Shown: positions 53,189-62,782 of the stretch, one piece after another
Layout of the letters: every line of letters starts with the position of its first letter
How positions within the stretch are numbered: the stretch's first letter is position 1
DNA from: Chloroflexota bacterium
GTDB taxonomy: Bacteria; Chloroflexota; UBA11872
Direction: 5' to 3'
DNA: 64,000 bases
Assembly (NCBI GenBank): GCA_026708035.1
Contig: JAPOVQ010000025.1
Location: forward strand, 160,204 to 224,203
Program-made: the position numbers and the translations under genes
Notes under the pieces: model-generated
Told to the model about the DNA's origin: nothing
The model's database searches: none
The model's input: the letters and a program-made list of their open reading frames with translations, nothing else

Positions 53189-54239
53189 GCGCCAGCACCT
53201 CCCGCAGCGCCGCGACGAGCCGGACGCATTCCTCGCGCCGCCGCACGGCGATGCGAATGTAGTCGGGCAGGCCGAAGGAGGTGCAGTCTCGCACCAGGAT
53301 CCGCCGACGCAGCAACGCTTGGCGCACACCGGTGGCATCGCCCACCCGCACCAGCATGAAATTGGCGGCCGAGGGAGCCGCCGGCACGCCCAAGGCGGTC
53401 AGTTGCGCCTCGAGGTAGTCCTTGGCTTCGGCGATGACCTCTCGGGCGGCGGCCACGTGCGCCTCGTCCCCGAGCGCGGCAACGCCCACCGCTTGCGCGA
53501 TGGCGTTCACGCTCCAGGAATGCTGGAGATCGCGGGTGGCCTCAATGACCGGCGGCTGCGCCGCCATGTAGCCCAGCCGCACGCCGGCCAGCGCGTGGTC
53601 CTTGGTCATTGATCGCAGCAGCGCCACGTTGCCGCAGCGCAGCAGCGGCAGCGCGTCCCATCCGGCATCGGCCAGCGGCACGTAGGAGGTGTCCAGCACC
53701 AGCAGCCCGCCCGAGCCGACGGCCTCACTCAGCCGCTCGGCGGATTCACAGTCCAGGTAGACGCCCGTGGGATTGTTCGGATTGCAGAGAAATACCATCG
53801 CCGGACGCGTCGTGGCGATGGTCTCGACCGCCGTGTCCATGGACCAGGTGAATCCATCCGCCGCGGCAGACACCACGAACTTTACGCGCGCGCCGGTGGC
53901 ATCCGCCGCCGCCTCGTATTCCCCGAATGTCGGTGCAAACACCAGGCAGGTGGACCACGGCGGCATGTGGGCTCGTGCCAGCAGGTGGATGAGCTCCGTC
54001 GATCCGTTGCCGACCATGAGCTGATCCGTGTCGACGCCGAGTTGCGCGGCCAGCGCCTCACGCAGGACCAGGCACTCGCGATCGGGGTAGGCCGAAAGAT
54101 CAGCCTCCGCCGCGGCCTGCCGAACCCGCGGCGACGGTCCCAATGGATTGATGTTGGAGCTGAAGTCCAGCACCTGGTCGCGCGTCAGGTTCTCGGCGCG
54201 CAATTCGGCGGTGTCGAATCCGCCGTGCACCGTGGTCAT
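53181..54239 (-). CDS. cobD: threonine-phosphate decarboxylase (CobD, aminotransferase class I/II)
   Basis: This 352-residue PLP enzyme makes (R)-1-amino-2-propanol phosphate, the linker between the corrin ring and nucleotide loop. HGGFD at the start, LDFSSNINPLGPSPRVRQA, GNGSTELIHLLAR, VFLCNPNNPTGVY and SMTKDHALAGVRLGYMAAQP, with the PLP Lys, all fit CobD. I chose ATG 54239; a TTG at 54269 would overlap cbiB by 11 bp. In older naming for some organisms this gene is called cobC. Confidence 0.92.
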   Translation of the reverse strand: MTTVHGGFDTAELRAENLTRDQVLDFSSNINPLGPSPRVRQAAAEADLSAYPDRECLVLREALAAQLGVDTDQLMVGNGSTELIHLLARAHMPPWSTCLVFAPTFGEYEAAADATGARVKFVVSAAADGFTWSMDTAVETIATTRPAMVFLCNPNNPTGVYLDCESAERLSEAVGSGGLLVLDTSYVPLADAGWDALPLLRCGNVALLRSMTKDHALAGVRLGYMAAQPPVIEATRDLQHSWSVNAIAQAVGVAALGDEAHVAAAREVIAEAKDYLEAQLTALGVPAAPSAANFMLVRVGDATGVRQALLRRRILVRDCTSFGLPDYIRIAVRRREECVRLVAALREVLAHG

Positions 54240-54258
54240 CCTGGGCGGTGGTGTCCGG

Positions 54259-55215
54259 TCAGCCGGCAATCGCGTGGCGCGCGGCCAGCACGCCGAGCGA
54301 TACGACGACGGCGAGCACTGCCGTGCGGTTGACGATGCGCACCGCCCGGTCGATGTCGGCCGGTTCCGGCTCCCGCAACTCCTTGCCCAGCACGTAGTGT
54401 CCCGGCTTCTCGAGTCGAACGCCCAGCAGCCCCGCCATCACGCTCATCGTCACTCCTGCATTCGGGCTGGCGGTCGCGCCGCCGTCGCACCGCATTGTGC
54501 TCCAGGCGCGGCCCAGCGGAAGCCGTGCTAGCCATCCACTCGCCAGCAGCAGCAGCGCGCTCAATCGGGCCGGTATCAGGTTGACGACGTCGTCCAGCCG
54601 AGCGGCGGCCTTGCCCAGGTATTCGGTGGGCCCGCGATAGCCCACCATGCTGTCCATGGTGTTCAGCGCTCGATAGGCGATGGCGCCCGGCACGCCGAAG
54701 ACCGCGAAGGCGATCCAGGGGCCCACGAAGCTGTCGGTGGAGTTCTCGGCCACGGACTCGATCGCCACGGCGGCCACCAGCGGTGGCGTGAGCGCGCTGG
54801 CATCGCGGCTGACTAGGCTGCGCAGGCTTTCCCGCGCGAAATCCAGCCGACTTTCGACCAATTCCCGCCGTGTCCGGTGCGCCGCTGCCGTCAATTCCGT
54901 CACCGCGAACGCCGTGCGCAGCACAAGGGCTCCGCTGATCAGGTAGGCGATTGGATGTATGGCGGCCAGCGCAGCCAAACCGAACCACGCGGCGGTTCCC
55001 GCGCCTCCGACGACCGCGACGACCATGACGCAGCCGTAAGCAAAGGCGGCGACCGGATGCCGCGGAGCAACGCGTCGCAGCGCCTCGGTGACCCTTCCGA
55101 TCCAAACCACCGGATGCGCCGCATGCGGCGGCTCCGGCAGCAGCAGGTCCAGCAACACGGCAGCCAGAAGGACCGCTGCGTCCCAGATGAGATTGTCCAG
55201 CCACGGTGAGAGCAT
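54259..55215 (-). CDS. cbiB: adenosylcobinamide-phosphate synthase (CbiB)
   Basis: This 318-residue membrane protein attaches aminopropanol phosphate to adenosylcobyric acid. Family features are AAVLLDLLLPEPPHAAHPVVWIGRVTEAL, RRELVESRLDFARESLRSLVSRDASALT, then VAAVAIESVAENSTDSFVGPWIAFAVFGVPGAIAYRALNTMDSMVGY. It is first gene of the minus-strand operon cbiB-cobD-cobQ-pduX. No second cobalamin riboswitch is visible upstream of it. Confidence 0.94.
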   Translation of the reverse strand: MLSPWLDNLIWDAAVLLAAVLLDLLLPEPPHAAHPVVWIGRVTEALRRVAPRHPVAAFAYGCVMVVAVVGGAGTAAWFGLAALAAIHPIAYLISGALVLRTAFAVTELTAAAHRTRRELVESRLDFARESLRSLVSRDASALTPPLVAAVAIESVAENSTDSFVGPWIAFAVFGVPGAIAYRALNTMDSMVGYRGPTEYLGKAAARLDDVVNLIPARLSALLLLASGWLARLPLGRAWSTMRCDGGATASPNAGVTMSVMAGLLGVRLEKPGHYVLGKELREPEPADIDRAVRIVNRTAVLAVVVSLGVLAARHAIAG

Positions 55216-55577
55216 GGTGCTGCGTCACTCTACGCGGAAGCCCCGTAGGCGTTTCGTGCTGCCGGCGGACGCCGTCTGGCGCCACGCCGAACTCAACCGC
55301 TGCCGAATACGCGGAGACCCTTGCCTTATCCCTCCCCGTGGAGCCAGGAGCGCAGGTCCGGCCCCCTCTCCCCTGGCGGGAGAGGGTTTGGTGCGGGGGA
55401 TCCGAGGCTCGGGTGGGCGATGTCTCCCATTCCTGCAAGGAGCTCCGTACGCGGCGTCCGCCCCCGCCGGCGCGATCTCCGCCGCATCTGGTGGTCGTGC
55501 CGTTCCTGCCGAGTCGCGCTCGGCACCTCCTACTATCCAGAGGTCGCCGCGACCGAGCCGTCGTGGATCGAAAGCGG
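55216..55577. other. divergent intergenic region with a family A repeat
   Basis: It lies between the divergent cbiB and methyltransferase genes. A family A palindrome is at about 55361-55400 (CCCCCTCTCCCCTGGCGGGA then GAGGG). Open frames cross the region, but their peptides are low-complexity and change character at the repeat. I see no gene. Confidence 0.5.
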
Positions 55578-56429
55578 ATGGCGATCGCCATGCTCGACGA
55601 ACATCGAAACGCCAACCGGGCCAACTGGGACGCGCGCGTTCCCGCGCACCTGGCCTCGGAGTTCTACGGCGTCGAGGACTTCGTTTCGGGCGCTCGGACG
55701 CTCACCCGGGCGGTGGACTTCGATCGCACGCACGTCGGCGACGTGCGGGGGCGCTCGCTGGTCCACCTGCAGTGCCACATCGGCCTCGACACGCTGTCGT
55801 GGGCGCGGCTCGGCGCCGGCGTCACCGGCATCGACTTCTCCGAGCGCTCGATCGAAGCAGCGCGCGACATCAGTCGCCGCAGCGGCGTCCCGGGTCGCTT
55901 CATCCTGGCCGATGTCCACGACGCGCCCGAGGTCCTCCCCGAGACCTTCGACATGGTCTATGCCAGCGAGGGCGTGCTCTGCTGGCTGCCCTCGGTGGCG
56001 GCCTGGGCGCGCGTCGTCCGACGGTTCACGCGTCCCGGCGGGACTTTCTACATCCGCGACGGACATCCCCTCGCGCACGCGCTCGACCAGGAGCGCTCCG
56101 ACGGGCAACTGGTGGTGACGGAGCCGTACTTCGAATCCGGAGCCATCCGCTACGACGAGCCGGGCACCTACACCGGGGACGGCGTCGACATCGAACACAC
56201 CACGACGTACGAGTGGAATCACAGCCTGGGTGAGATCGTGAGCGCGATCGCCGACCAGGGATTCCGCATCGAGTCGTTGAAGGAATATCCGTTTGCGGGC
56301 TACCAGGGGCTGCGCGAAATGGTCCAGGGCGATGACGGCTGGTGGCGGCTGCCGGACCGCCCCGAGCGGCTGCCGTCGCTCTTCGGACTCAAGGCCACCT
56401 TGCCCGCCGACGCCGCGCCGGCGCAGTGA
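55578..56429 (+). CDS. class I SAM-dependent methyltransferase
   Basis: This 283-residue protein has SAM-binding motif I in LVHLQCHIGLDTLSWARLGAGVTGIDFSERSIEAAR (about residues 60-95). FILADVHDAPEVLPETFDMVYASEGVLCWLP follows as motif II and post-II, then GGTFYIRDGHP. The start is ATG 55578, with ATG 55590 as an alternative; earlier frame reads through a repeat. Substrate unknown. It stands between the cobalamin genes and the RCC1 giant with no functional tie. Confidence 0.87.
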   Translation: MAIAMLDEHRNANRANWDARVPAHLASEFYGVEDFVSGARTLTRAVDFDRTHVGDVRGRSLVHLQCHIGLDTLSWARLGAGVTGIDFSERSIEAARDISRRSGVPGRFILADVHDAPEVLPETFDMVYASEGVLCWLPSVAAWARVVRRFTRPGGTFYIRDGHPLAHALDQERSDGQLVVTEPYFESGAIRYDEPGTYTGDGVDIEHTTTYEWNHSLGEIVSAIADQGFRIESLKEYPFAGYQGLREMVQGDDGWWRLPDRPERLPSLFGLKATLPADAAPAQ

Positions 56430-56513
56430 CGACTCCGCAGCGACCCTGAGTTTTCTTCAGGATCCAGGGAACGATTCGCCCGCTGGCCGCGTAGTCTCTT
56501 CCGGGGGAATCCC

Positions 56514-59500
56514 GTGATCATGGGCCAAAAAGGCATGCAGGCGCGCCATCTTGCTCGCGGACGCCGCCGGTTGCCGTCGATGGCTGCGTTATTTGCGGCT
56601 GCTCTTGTCGTGGCTGTTGCCGCGGCGGCTGCGCCCACCTTCCGTCCACCCGCAGCCGCGCTGGACTGCGAAGGCGTGGTCCTCGACGACGGCTGCCTTT
56701 TCACGATCACCGGCGGCGACACCATCGATCCCAACGACGGATTCGCCGTGACCAACGGCGGCGGCGTGCCGCTATGGGATTTCGTCCGCGACCGCGACCT
56801 CCAGGCTCTCGGCTACCCCATCAGCCAGCGCTGGGTCAGCGGTCCCTTCACCCTCCAGGCCTTCCAGAAGGTGATTCTCCAGTGGGACCCAGGCAAGGCC
56901 CGCATGAACTACTACAACACCCTCGACGTGCTCGCGGATCGCTACCCGGAGGTCGAGCTGCCCAACGTCCCGCCCCACCAGACTCTGGAAGCCGATCGAG
57001 GCGCCGACTTCGCCACCATCACGCAAAACCACCTGGCGCTATTGGACCAGAACGCGGCGATCAAGGAGCGGTTCCTGAGCGAGCCCGACTGGCTCAACCT
57101 CTACGGTCTGCCGATCAGCTACGACGAGCGGGAGGTCAACGGGAATCCGCAAGGCCTGCAGCTGCTGCGCGCCCAGCGGACGGTGTTCGTGATCTGGAAC
57201 GTGCCGGCGCCGGGAACGACAGTGGGCCGGGTGAACCTGCAAAACGTGCCGGACAAGGTGAAGAAGCTCAGCAACGTCATCATTCCGGACGCGGCCAAGG
57301 CCCCGATCGCGCGGCACGAGATCGCCGGTTTGCCGGAGTTCACGCTCGCGCCGCCCGCGCCTGCGCAGTCCCAGGCGACAACGTCCGGCGAGCGATTCGT
57401 CGCCATCAGCAGCGGCGAATACCACACGTGCGCGCTGCGGTCCGACGGCGAGCCCGTGTGCTGGGGGGTTGCCGACGGCGGGCAGCGGCCCGGCTTTGGT
57501 CAAGTTGGCTTCGGCCAATCCGATCCGCCTGCGGGTGAGCGGTTTGTGGCCATTGATGCCGGTGGCGAGCACACCTGCGCCTTGCGCGCGGACGGCGCCG
57601 CCGTGTGCTGGGGACGCGATGACTTCGGCCAAGCCTCGCCGCCCAACGGCGAACGCTTCGTGTCCATCAGCAGCGGTGGTGCGCACACTTGCGGCCTCCG
57701 CGCGGACGGCGCAGCCGTGTGCTGGGGAAACAACGAGTCAGGCCAAGCCACGCCGCCCGACGGCGAGCGCTTCACCGCCGTCAGCAGCGGCTCGTACCAC
57801 ACCTGCGGGCTGCGTGAGGGCGGAATTCCCGTTTGCTGGGGTCCAGAGCCGTACTGGGACGGTCACACGGGATGGGAAGCTCCGCCGGATGTCCCGCTGC
57901 TTGTGGTGGACAGCGCCTATGGCTACACCTGCGGCATTGAGCTCGACGGCTCGCCGATCTGCTGGGGCGCGCGGTCGGACGTGGTCTACAGCGGCCAATA
58001 TCCGCGCGGTTACCAGCGCCTCACCGCCATCAGCGGGCGTGGCAGCTCCGGGCAGGGCGGCTGCGGACTTTGGACCAACGGCACGGTTGTGTGCTGGGGC
58101 TATATCGATCCACCCCCGGAGCGGCAGAAGTTCATTTCCATCAGCAGCGGTCGCGAACACACCTGCGGCATCCGCCGCGACGACGGGGCGCTCGTGTGCT
58201 GGGGCAGCGATGAATACGGCCAGTCGTCGCCGCCCGGAGGCGTTCGATTCGAAGGACCCGAGGAATTCCCGTCCAGGCTGACCGGACCCGATGTTCCGCT
58301 GGAGTCGATCAGCAGCGGTGGCCTTCATGCCTGCGGCATCGATGCCGCGGGCACTGCCTGGTGCTGGGGCGACGATGGCTACGGCCGGTCGTCGCCCCCG
58401 CCCGGCGAGACATTCGCATCCCTCGGCAGTGGCTGGGCGCATACCTGCGGCGTGCGAATGGACGGCAGCATCGCCTGCTGGGGCGAAGACGACTTCGGTC
58501 AAGCGTCCCCGCCCTCCGGTGGGGGCTTCGTCGCCGTCAGCAGCGGCTCGAACCACACCTGCGCTCTTCGCAGCGATGGCGTCGCCATCTGTTGGGGCAG
58601 CGACCAGGTTGATCAGACCTCGGTGCCCGAAGGCGAGCGATTCACCACCCTAAGCAGCGGCTGGTCCCACACGTGCGGCCTGCGCGCCGACGGTACTGCC
58701 GTCTGCTGGGGCAGCGACCTTTTTGGTCGCGCGACTCCCCCGGCCGGTGAGACGTTTTCTGCCATCACCGGCGGCTGGGTGCACACCTGCGCGCTGCGCC
58801 CGGACGGCACGGCGGTGTGCTGGGGCGATGACGACGAGGGCCAGGCCTCGCCGCCTGCCGACGAGCGGTTCGTCGCCATCAGCGCCAATGCCGACCACAC
58901 GTGCGGTCTGCGAGCGGACGGCACGCCCATTTGCTGGGGAGCCATTCAATATTTCTTCAGCCAGGGGCATGACGCCGGCCAGGCGTCCCCGCCGCCGGGA
59001 GAACGGTTCGTCGCCGTCAGCAGCGGCTTTCAGTTCACCTGCGGACTCCGCGAGGACGGCTCTCACGCGTGCTGGCGATTTAGTCCCGGCACGGGGATCC
59101 CCGAGGGCCTGAGCAGCCGTGGATTCGAGGCAGTCAGCGGTCGAGTGCTCACGTCGATAAGCAACGGCAATCGCTTCACCTGCGCGCTTGATTCAAACGG
59201 CGCTCCCGTGTGCTGGGGCATGGACGACTACGGCCAGGCGTCGCCGCCCGCGAACGAGCGGTTCGTGGCCCTCAGCAGCGGGGAGCGGCATGTTTGCGCC
59301 CTGCGGGCAAATGGCACGCCGGTTTGCTGGGGCGACCCGTCGAGCGGGCGGACGGCAGCGCCAGCCGGGGAGACGCTCACAACCCTGAGCAGCGGCTTTG
59401 CGCACACATGCGGTCTGCGGTCGCACGGCACGCCGGTCTGCTGGGGCTGGAACGGCCATGGCCAGGCGTCACCGCCGGACGGCGAGCGGCTCGTCGCCAT

Positions 59501-62500
59501 AAGCAGTGGGCACGCGCACACCTGCGGCTTGCGCCAGGGCGGCGCACCGGTCTGCTGGGGAGAGAACGACGACGGCCAGGCATCACCGCCGGGAAGGGCG
59601 CAATTCGTGTCGATCGCCAGCGGTGCCAACCACACCTGCGCCCTGAACGCCGATGGCAGCCCGTTCTGCTGGGGCGACGAGGACGACGCCGTGGCACGCG
59701 CGCCGACCGTCGATCAGTACCACTCGATCGACAGCACCGCCGGCTACGCCTGCGGCCTGCGCCCGGACGGCACGCCGGTGTGCTGGGGCAAAGGCGCACT
59801 GGGCGCCCCGCCTGGAGAGTCGCTCACGGCCATCAGCCTGGGGCACGTGCACAACTGCGGCCTGCGCCAGGACGGCCGTCCCGTCTGCTGGGGCGATGGG
59901 TTCGAAACGCCGGTTGAATCGGCTGGGCGCTCGACCTACCAGATCATCAGCGAGCAGCGGGTTCTCGATGTCAGTGGCGGCTACGGCCACACGTGCGCCC
60001 TGCGTGAGGATGGCCGCCCCGTGTGCTGGTCGCTCAGGGGCGCCTATCCCAACCTCAGCGGCGAGCTGTCGGTGCCCTACGGGGAACAATTCACCACCTT
60101 GAACAGCGGCGGCGGCCACACCTGCGCCTTGCGCGATGACGGCACGGCCGTGTGCTGGGGGTCCGACCACTCCGGAGAGTCCACGCCGCCGCAGGGCGCA
60201 CGCTTCACCGCGGTGAGCAGCGGCTACGGGTTCACCTGCGGCCTGCGTCAGGATGGCGCCGCCGACTGCTGGGGCAGCGACGAGGATGGCCAATCGTCGC
60301 CCCCGGAAGGCGGACGATTCGTCGCCATCAGCAGCGGGATGGGCCTCTACAAGGCGCACACGTGCGCCCTGCGCGAGGACGGGTCCGCCGTCTGCTGGGG
60401 CGCCAACGACCGGGACCAGGCCACGCCGCCGGCAGACGAACGCTTCATGGACATCGCCAGCGGCGCCCTGCACACCTGCGCCCTGCGCGTGGACGGTACG
60501 GCCGTCTGTTGGGGCTACAACTGGGACCGCCAGGCCTCGCCGCCGGCGGGACTCGCCTTCACCGCCATCACCGCCGGTCGCGCCCACACCTGCGCCATTC
60601 GCGCCGACGACCAGTCGGCCGTTTGCTGGGGATCGAGCCACGACCAGATCTATGACTACCAGGGCCAGGCCCGGCCGCCCTATGGCGAGACCTTTTCCGC
60701 CATCAGCGCCGGCCAGGACCAAACGTGCGGCGTGCGCGCTACGGACTCGACCCTGATCTGCTGGGGCGAGGGACCGGGGCATCGATCCGGCTATCCCAAG
60801 GAGAAGCCCTTCGCCGATGTCGGCGACGAGTCGTTGGCGTCGATCAGCAGCGGCAACGGCCACGTCTGCGGCCTGCGGCACGACGGAACCGCCGTTTGCT
60901 GGGGTGACAACGAGACCGGTGAGGCCAATCCGCCGCCGGAGACGTTCAGCGCCATCAGCGCGGGGGGCGACCACACCTGCGCCCTGCGGGCGTCCGACGG
61001 GGAGGCCATCTGCTGGGGCAGCAACCGCACCCCCGAGGGCAAGTTCGCCGGCTATCGCGATCAGGCACTGCCGCCGCTTGGCGAATCATTCGTCGCCATC
61101 GCCAGCGGTTCCCTGCACACCTGCGCCCTCAAGGCCGACGGCCAGGTCGTCTGCTGGGGCGGTTGGTTCGACGATGACGACGCGGAGCCGCCGGCGGGTG
61201 AGCGATTTACGACCATCGTCAGCGGCGGCGAAAGCACCTGCGCGCTGCGTCAGGACGGATCGGCGATGTGCTGGAGTGTGGGCTACCGGCTTTGGGAGTC
61301 CACGCCGGCGCACGAGCGCTTCGCGGCGATTGGCATGGGGCAAAGGCACGCGTGCGGTATCCGCGGCGACGGCTCGACCGTGTGCTGGGGCGGCTCCCGG
61401 AGGGGCCAGTCGATTGCGCCGGACGATGAACGGCTGGTCGCGGTGACCGGCGGCCACTCCCACACCTGCGGCCTACGGCAGGACGGCACCGCGGTGTGCT
61501 GGGGCATCAACTACGAACCCTCGTATGGGGCCTGGTACGGCCAGGCGTATCCGCCCCGGGACGAGCAGTTCACGGCGATCAGCGCCACTGCCCACTTCAC
61601 CTGCGCGCTGCGCCAGGACGGCTCGCCCCACTGCTGGGGCGAGGGCTACGACAGCCCCGAACCGGCCCGGACGACCTATGCGGACATTGCCAACGAGACC
61701 TTCGTTGCCGTCGACGCCGGCTGGGACTACACCTGCGGTCTGCGTCCCGACGGAACCACGGTCTGCTGGGGGAATCAGCCGCCGGACCCGGAGCAATCGA
61801 GGCGGTGGGGCGACTTCGCCCGCGAGTGGCCGCCGGAAGGCGAGCGGTTCACCGCCATCAGCACCGGCACGTCGTTCACCTGCGGGCTGCGAGCGGACGG
61901 CACCGCGATCTGCTGGGGCGAAAACACGAACGGCGAGGCCTTCCCCCCACGAAATGAGACGTTCGTCGCCATCACCTGTGGAAACGCCGACTCGTGCGGC
62001 CTGCGGAGCGACGGGACCGTCGTGTGCTCGGGCTTCGTCAACAGCGTGAGCGGTGGACACTATTTGCCGGCAGAGCTGCAGGGTGAGCGGTTCAACGTGA
62101 TCAGCTACGGCGCTTTTCATGTCTGCGCGCTTCGCGCGGACGGATCGCCGGTCTGTTGGGGGAGCAACCGCGACGGTGAGGCGGCGCCACCCGAGGGCGA
62201 GCGGTTCGCGGCTATCAGCGGCGGTGCCAGCCACACCTGCGCGCTGCGCGCGGACGGCTCGCCGGTCTGCTGGGGGAAGGACGATTTCGGCCAGGCGTCG
62301 CCGCCCACCGGCGAGCGCTTCACCGCCATCAGCAGCGGCTCCAGCCACACCTGTGCCCTCCGAGCGGATGGCGCCGCCGTCTGCTGGGGCGCGGCGCTGG
62401 GCGACACCTTCATTCAATCCGGACGCACGTACGAAGTCGGCTTTGGCCAATCCGCGCCGCCGGCTGATGAGCGTTTCGCTTCCATCAGCAGCGGCTCGAG

Positions 62501-62570
62501 CCACATCTGCGGCCTCCGCTTCGACGGCAAGGTGATCTGCTGGGGCAGCGGGTTCACCGACGAAGGCTGA
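56514..62570 (+). CDS. giant secreted protein with ~42 RCC1-like repeats
   Basis: This 2018-residue protein starts with an N-terminal signal sequence (hydrophobic MAALFAAALVVAVAAAAA then PAAA|LDCEG). A conserved domain of about 210 residues follows (~50-260) with GCLFTITGGDT, LGYPISQRWV, ITQNHLALLDQN, VFVIWNVPAPGTTVGR. By my count 42 short RCC1_2-type repeats (~38 residues, consensus ERFxAISSGxxHTCxLRxDGxxVCWG) fill the rest. Each repeat carries a Cys near the middle and one in CWG, which may pair as disulphides. Groups of seven would form about six beta-propellers. The N-terminal domain is shared with the frameshifted LRR protein at 30028. Function unknown; a surface or host-facing binding role is inference. 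GTG 56514 or ATG 56520 is the start. Confidence 0.88.
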   Translation: MIMGQKGMQARHLARGRRRLPSMAALFAAALVVAVAAAAAPTFRPPAAALDCEGVVLDDGCLFTITGGDTIDPNDGFAVTNGGGVPLWDFVRDRDLQALGYPISQRWVSGPFTLQAFQKVILQWDPGKARMNYYNTLDVLADRYPEVELPNVPPHQTLEADRGADFATITQNHLALLDQNAAIKERFLSEPDWLNLYGLPISYDEREVNGNPQGLQLLRAQRTVFVIWNVPAPGTTVGRVNLQNVPDKVKKLSNVIIPDAAKAPIARHEIAGLPEFTLAPPAPAQSQATTSGERFVAISSGEYHTCALRSDGEPVCWGVADGGQRPGFGQVGFGQSDPPAGERFVAIDAGGEHTCALRADGAAVCWGRDDFGQASPPNGERFVSISSGGAHTCGLRADGAAVCWGNNESGQATPPDGERFTAVSSGSYHTCGLREGGIPVCWGPEPYWDGHTGWEAPPDVPLLVVDSAYGYTCGIELDGSPICWGARSDVVYSGQYPRGYQRLTAISGRGSSGQGGCGLWTNGTVVCWGYIDPPPERQKFISISSGREHTCGIRRDDGALVCWGSDEYGQSSPPGGVRFEGPEEFPSRLTGPDVPLESISSGGLHACGIDAAGTAWCWGDDGYGRSSPPPGETFASLGSGWAHTCGVRMDGSIACWGEDDFGQASPPSGGGFVAVSSGSNHTCALRSDGVAICWGSDQVDQTSVPEGERFTTLSSGWSHTCGLRADGTAVCWGSDLFGRATPPAGETFSAITGGWVHTCALRPDGTAVCWGDDDEGQASPPADERFVAISANADHTCGLRADGTPICWGAIQYFFSQGHDAGQASPPPGERFVAVSSGFQFTCGLREDGSHACWRFSPGTGIPEGLSSRGFEAVSGRVLTSISNGNRFTCALDSNGAPVCWGMDDYGQASPPANERFVALSSGERHVCALRANGTPVCWGDPSSGRTAAPAGETLTTLSSGFAHTCGLRSHGTPVCWGWNGHGQASPPDGERLVAISSGHAHTCGLRQGGAPVCWGENDDGQASPPGRAQFVSIASGANHTCALNADGSPFCWGDEDDAVARAPTVDQYHSIDSTAGYACGLRPDGTPVCWGKGALGAPPGESLTAISLGHVHNCGLRQDGRPVCWGDGFETPVESAGRSTYQIISEQRVLDVSGGYGHTCALREDGRPVCWSLRGAYPNLSGELSVPYGEQFTTLNSGGGHTCALRDDGTAVCWGSDHSGESTPPQGARFTAVSSGYGFTCGLRQDGAADCWGSDEDGQSSPPEGGRFVAISSGMGLYKAHTCALREDGSAVCWGANDRDQATPPADERFMDIASGALHTCALRVDGTAVCWGYNWDRQASPPAGLAFTAITAGRAHTCAIRADDQSAVCWGSSHDQIYDYQGQARPPYGETFSAISAGQDQTCGVRATDSTLICWGEGPGHRSGYPKEKPFADVGDESLASISSGNGHVCGLRHDGTAVCWGDNETGEANPPPETFSAISAGGDHTCALRASDGEAICWGSNRTPEGKFAGYRDQALPPLGESFVAIASGSLHTCALKADGQVVCWGGWFDDDDAEPPAGERFTTIVSGGESTCALRQDGSAMCWSVGYRLWESTPAHERFAAIGMGQRHACGIRGDGSTVCWGGSRRGQSIAPDDERLVAVTGGHSHTCGLRQDGTAVCWGINYEPSYGAWYGQAYPPRDEQFTAISATAHFTCALRQDGSPHCWGEGYDSPEPARTTYADIANETFVAVDAGWDYTCGLRPDGTTVCWGNQPPDPEQSRRWGDFAREWPPEGERFTAISTGTSFTCGLRADGTAICWGENTNGEAFPPRNETFVAITCGNADSCGLRSDGTVVCSGFVNSVSGGHYLPAELQGERFNVISYGAFHVCALRADGSPVCWGSNRDGEAAPPEGERFAAISGGASHTCALRADGSPVCWGKDDFGQASPPTGERFTAISSGSSHTCALRADGAAVCWGAALGDTFIQSGRTYEVGFGQSAPPADERFASISSGSSHICGLRFDGKVICWGSGFTDEG

Positions 62571-62782
62571 GTCGTCGTATTCCCAATCTGCCGAGGCAGG
62601 ATTCGGCGCATCTGGGGAGGCTTGGCGGCGACATCTGGGCGGCAGCGCTCACCAAGGGTCATTCCGAGCGCCTTTTCTGTCACTCCGAGCGCAGCGAGGA
62701 ATCCAAGCGGCGGAAAAAAGGCACAGTGTCGGTAGATTCATCACGCCGCTCGGGCGGCCGTGCCTAATCCACAGGACTCCCA
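62571..62782. repeat. intergenic region with a divergent family B repeat
   Basis: At 62678-62705 TGTCACTCCGAGCGCAGCGA followed by GGAATCCA is a diverged family B element; a partial copy precedes it near 62659-62668. No gene is seen between the RCC1 giant and the GNAT-like gene. Confidence 0.5.

Noticed and set aside
55216..55577. Second cobalamin riboswitch upstream of cbiB
   Set aside because: I looked for the B12 box and the GCCACTG element on the minus strand upstream of 55215 and found neither.
57388..62570. CRISPR-like or tandem DNA repeat array
   Set aside because: The periodicity (~114 bp) is codon-based with synonymous variation and one long open frame. It is a protein repeat, not a CRISPR array.
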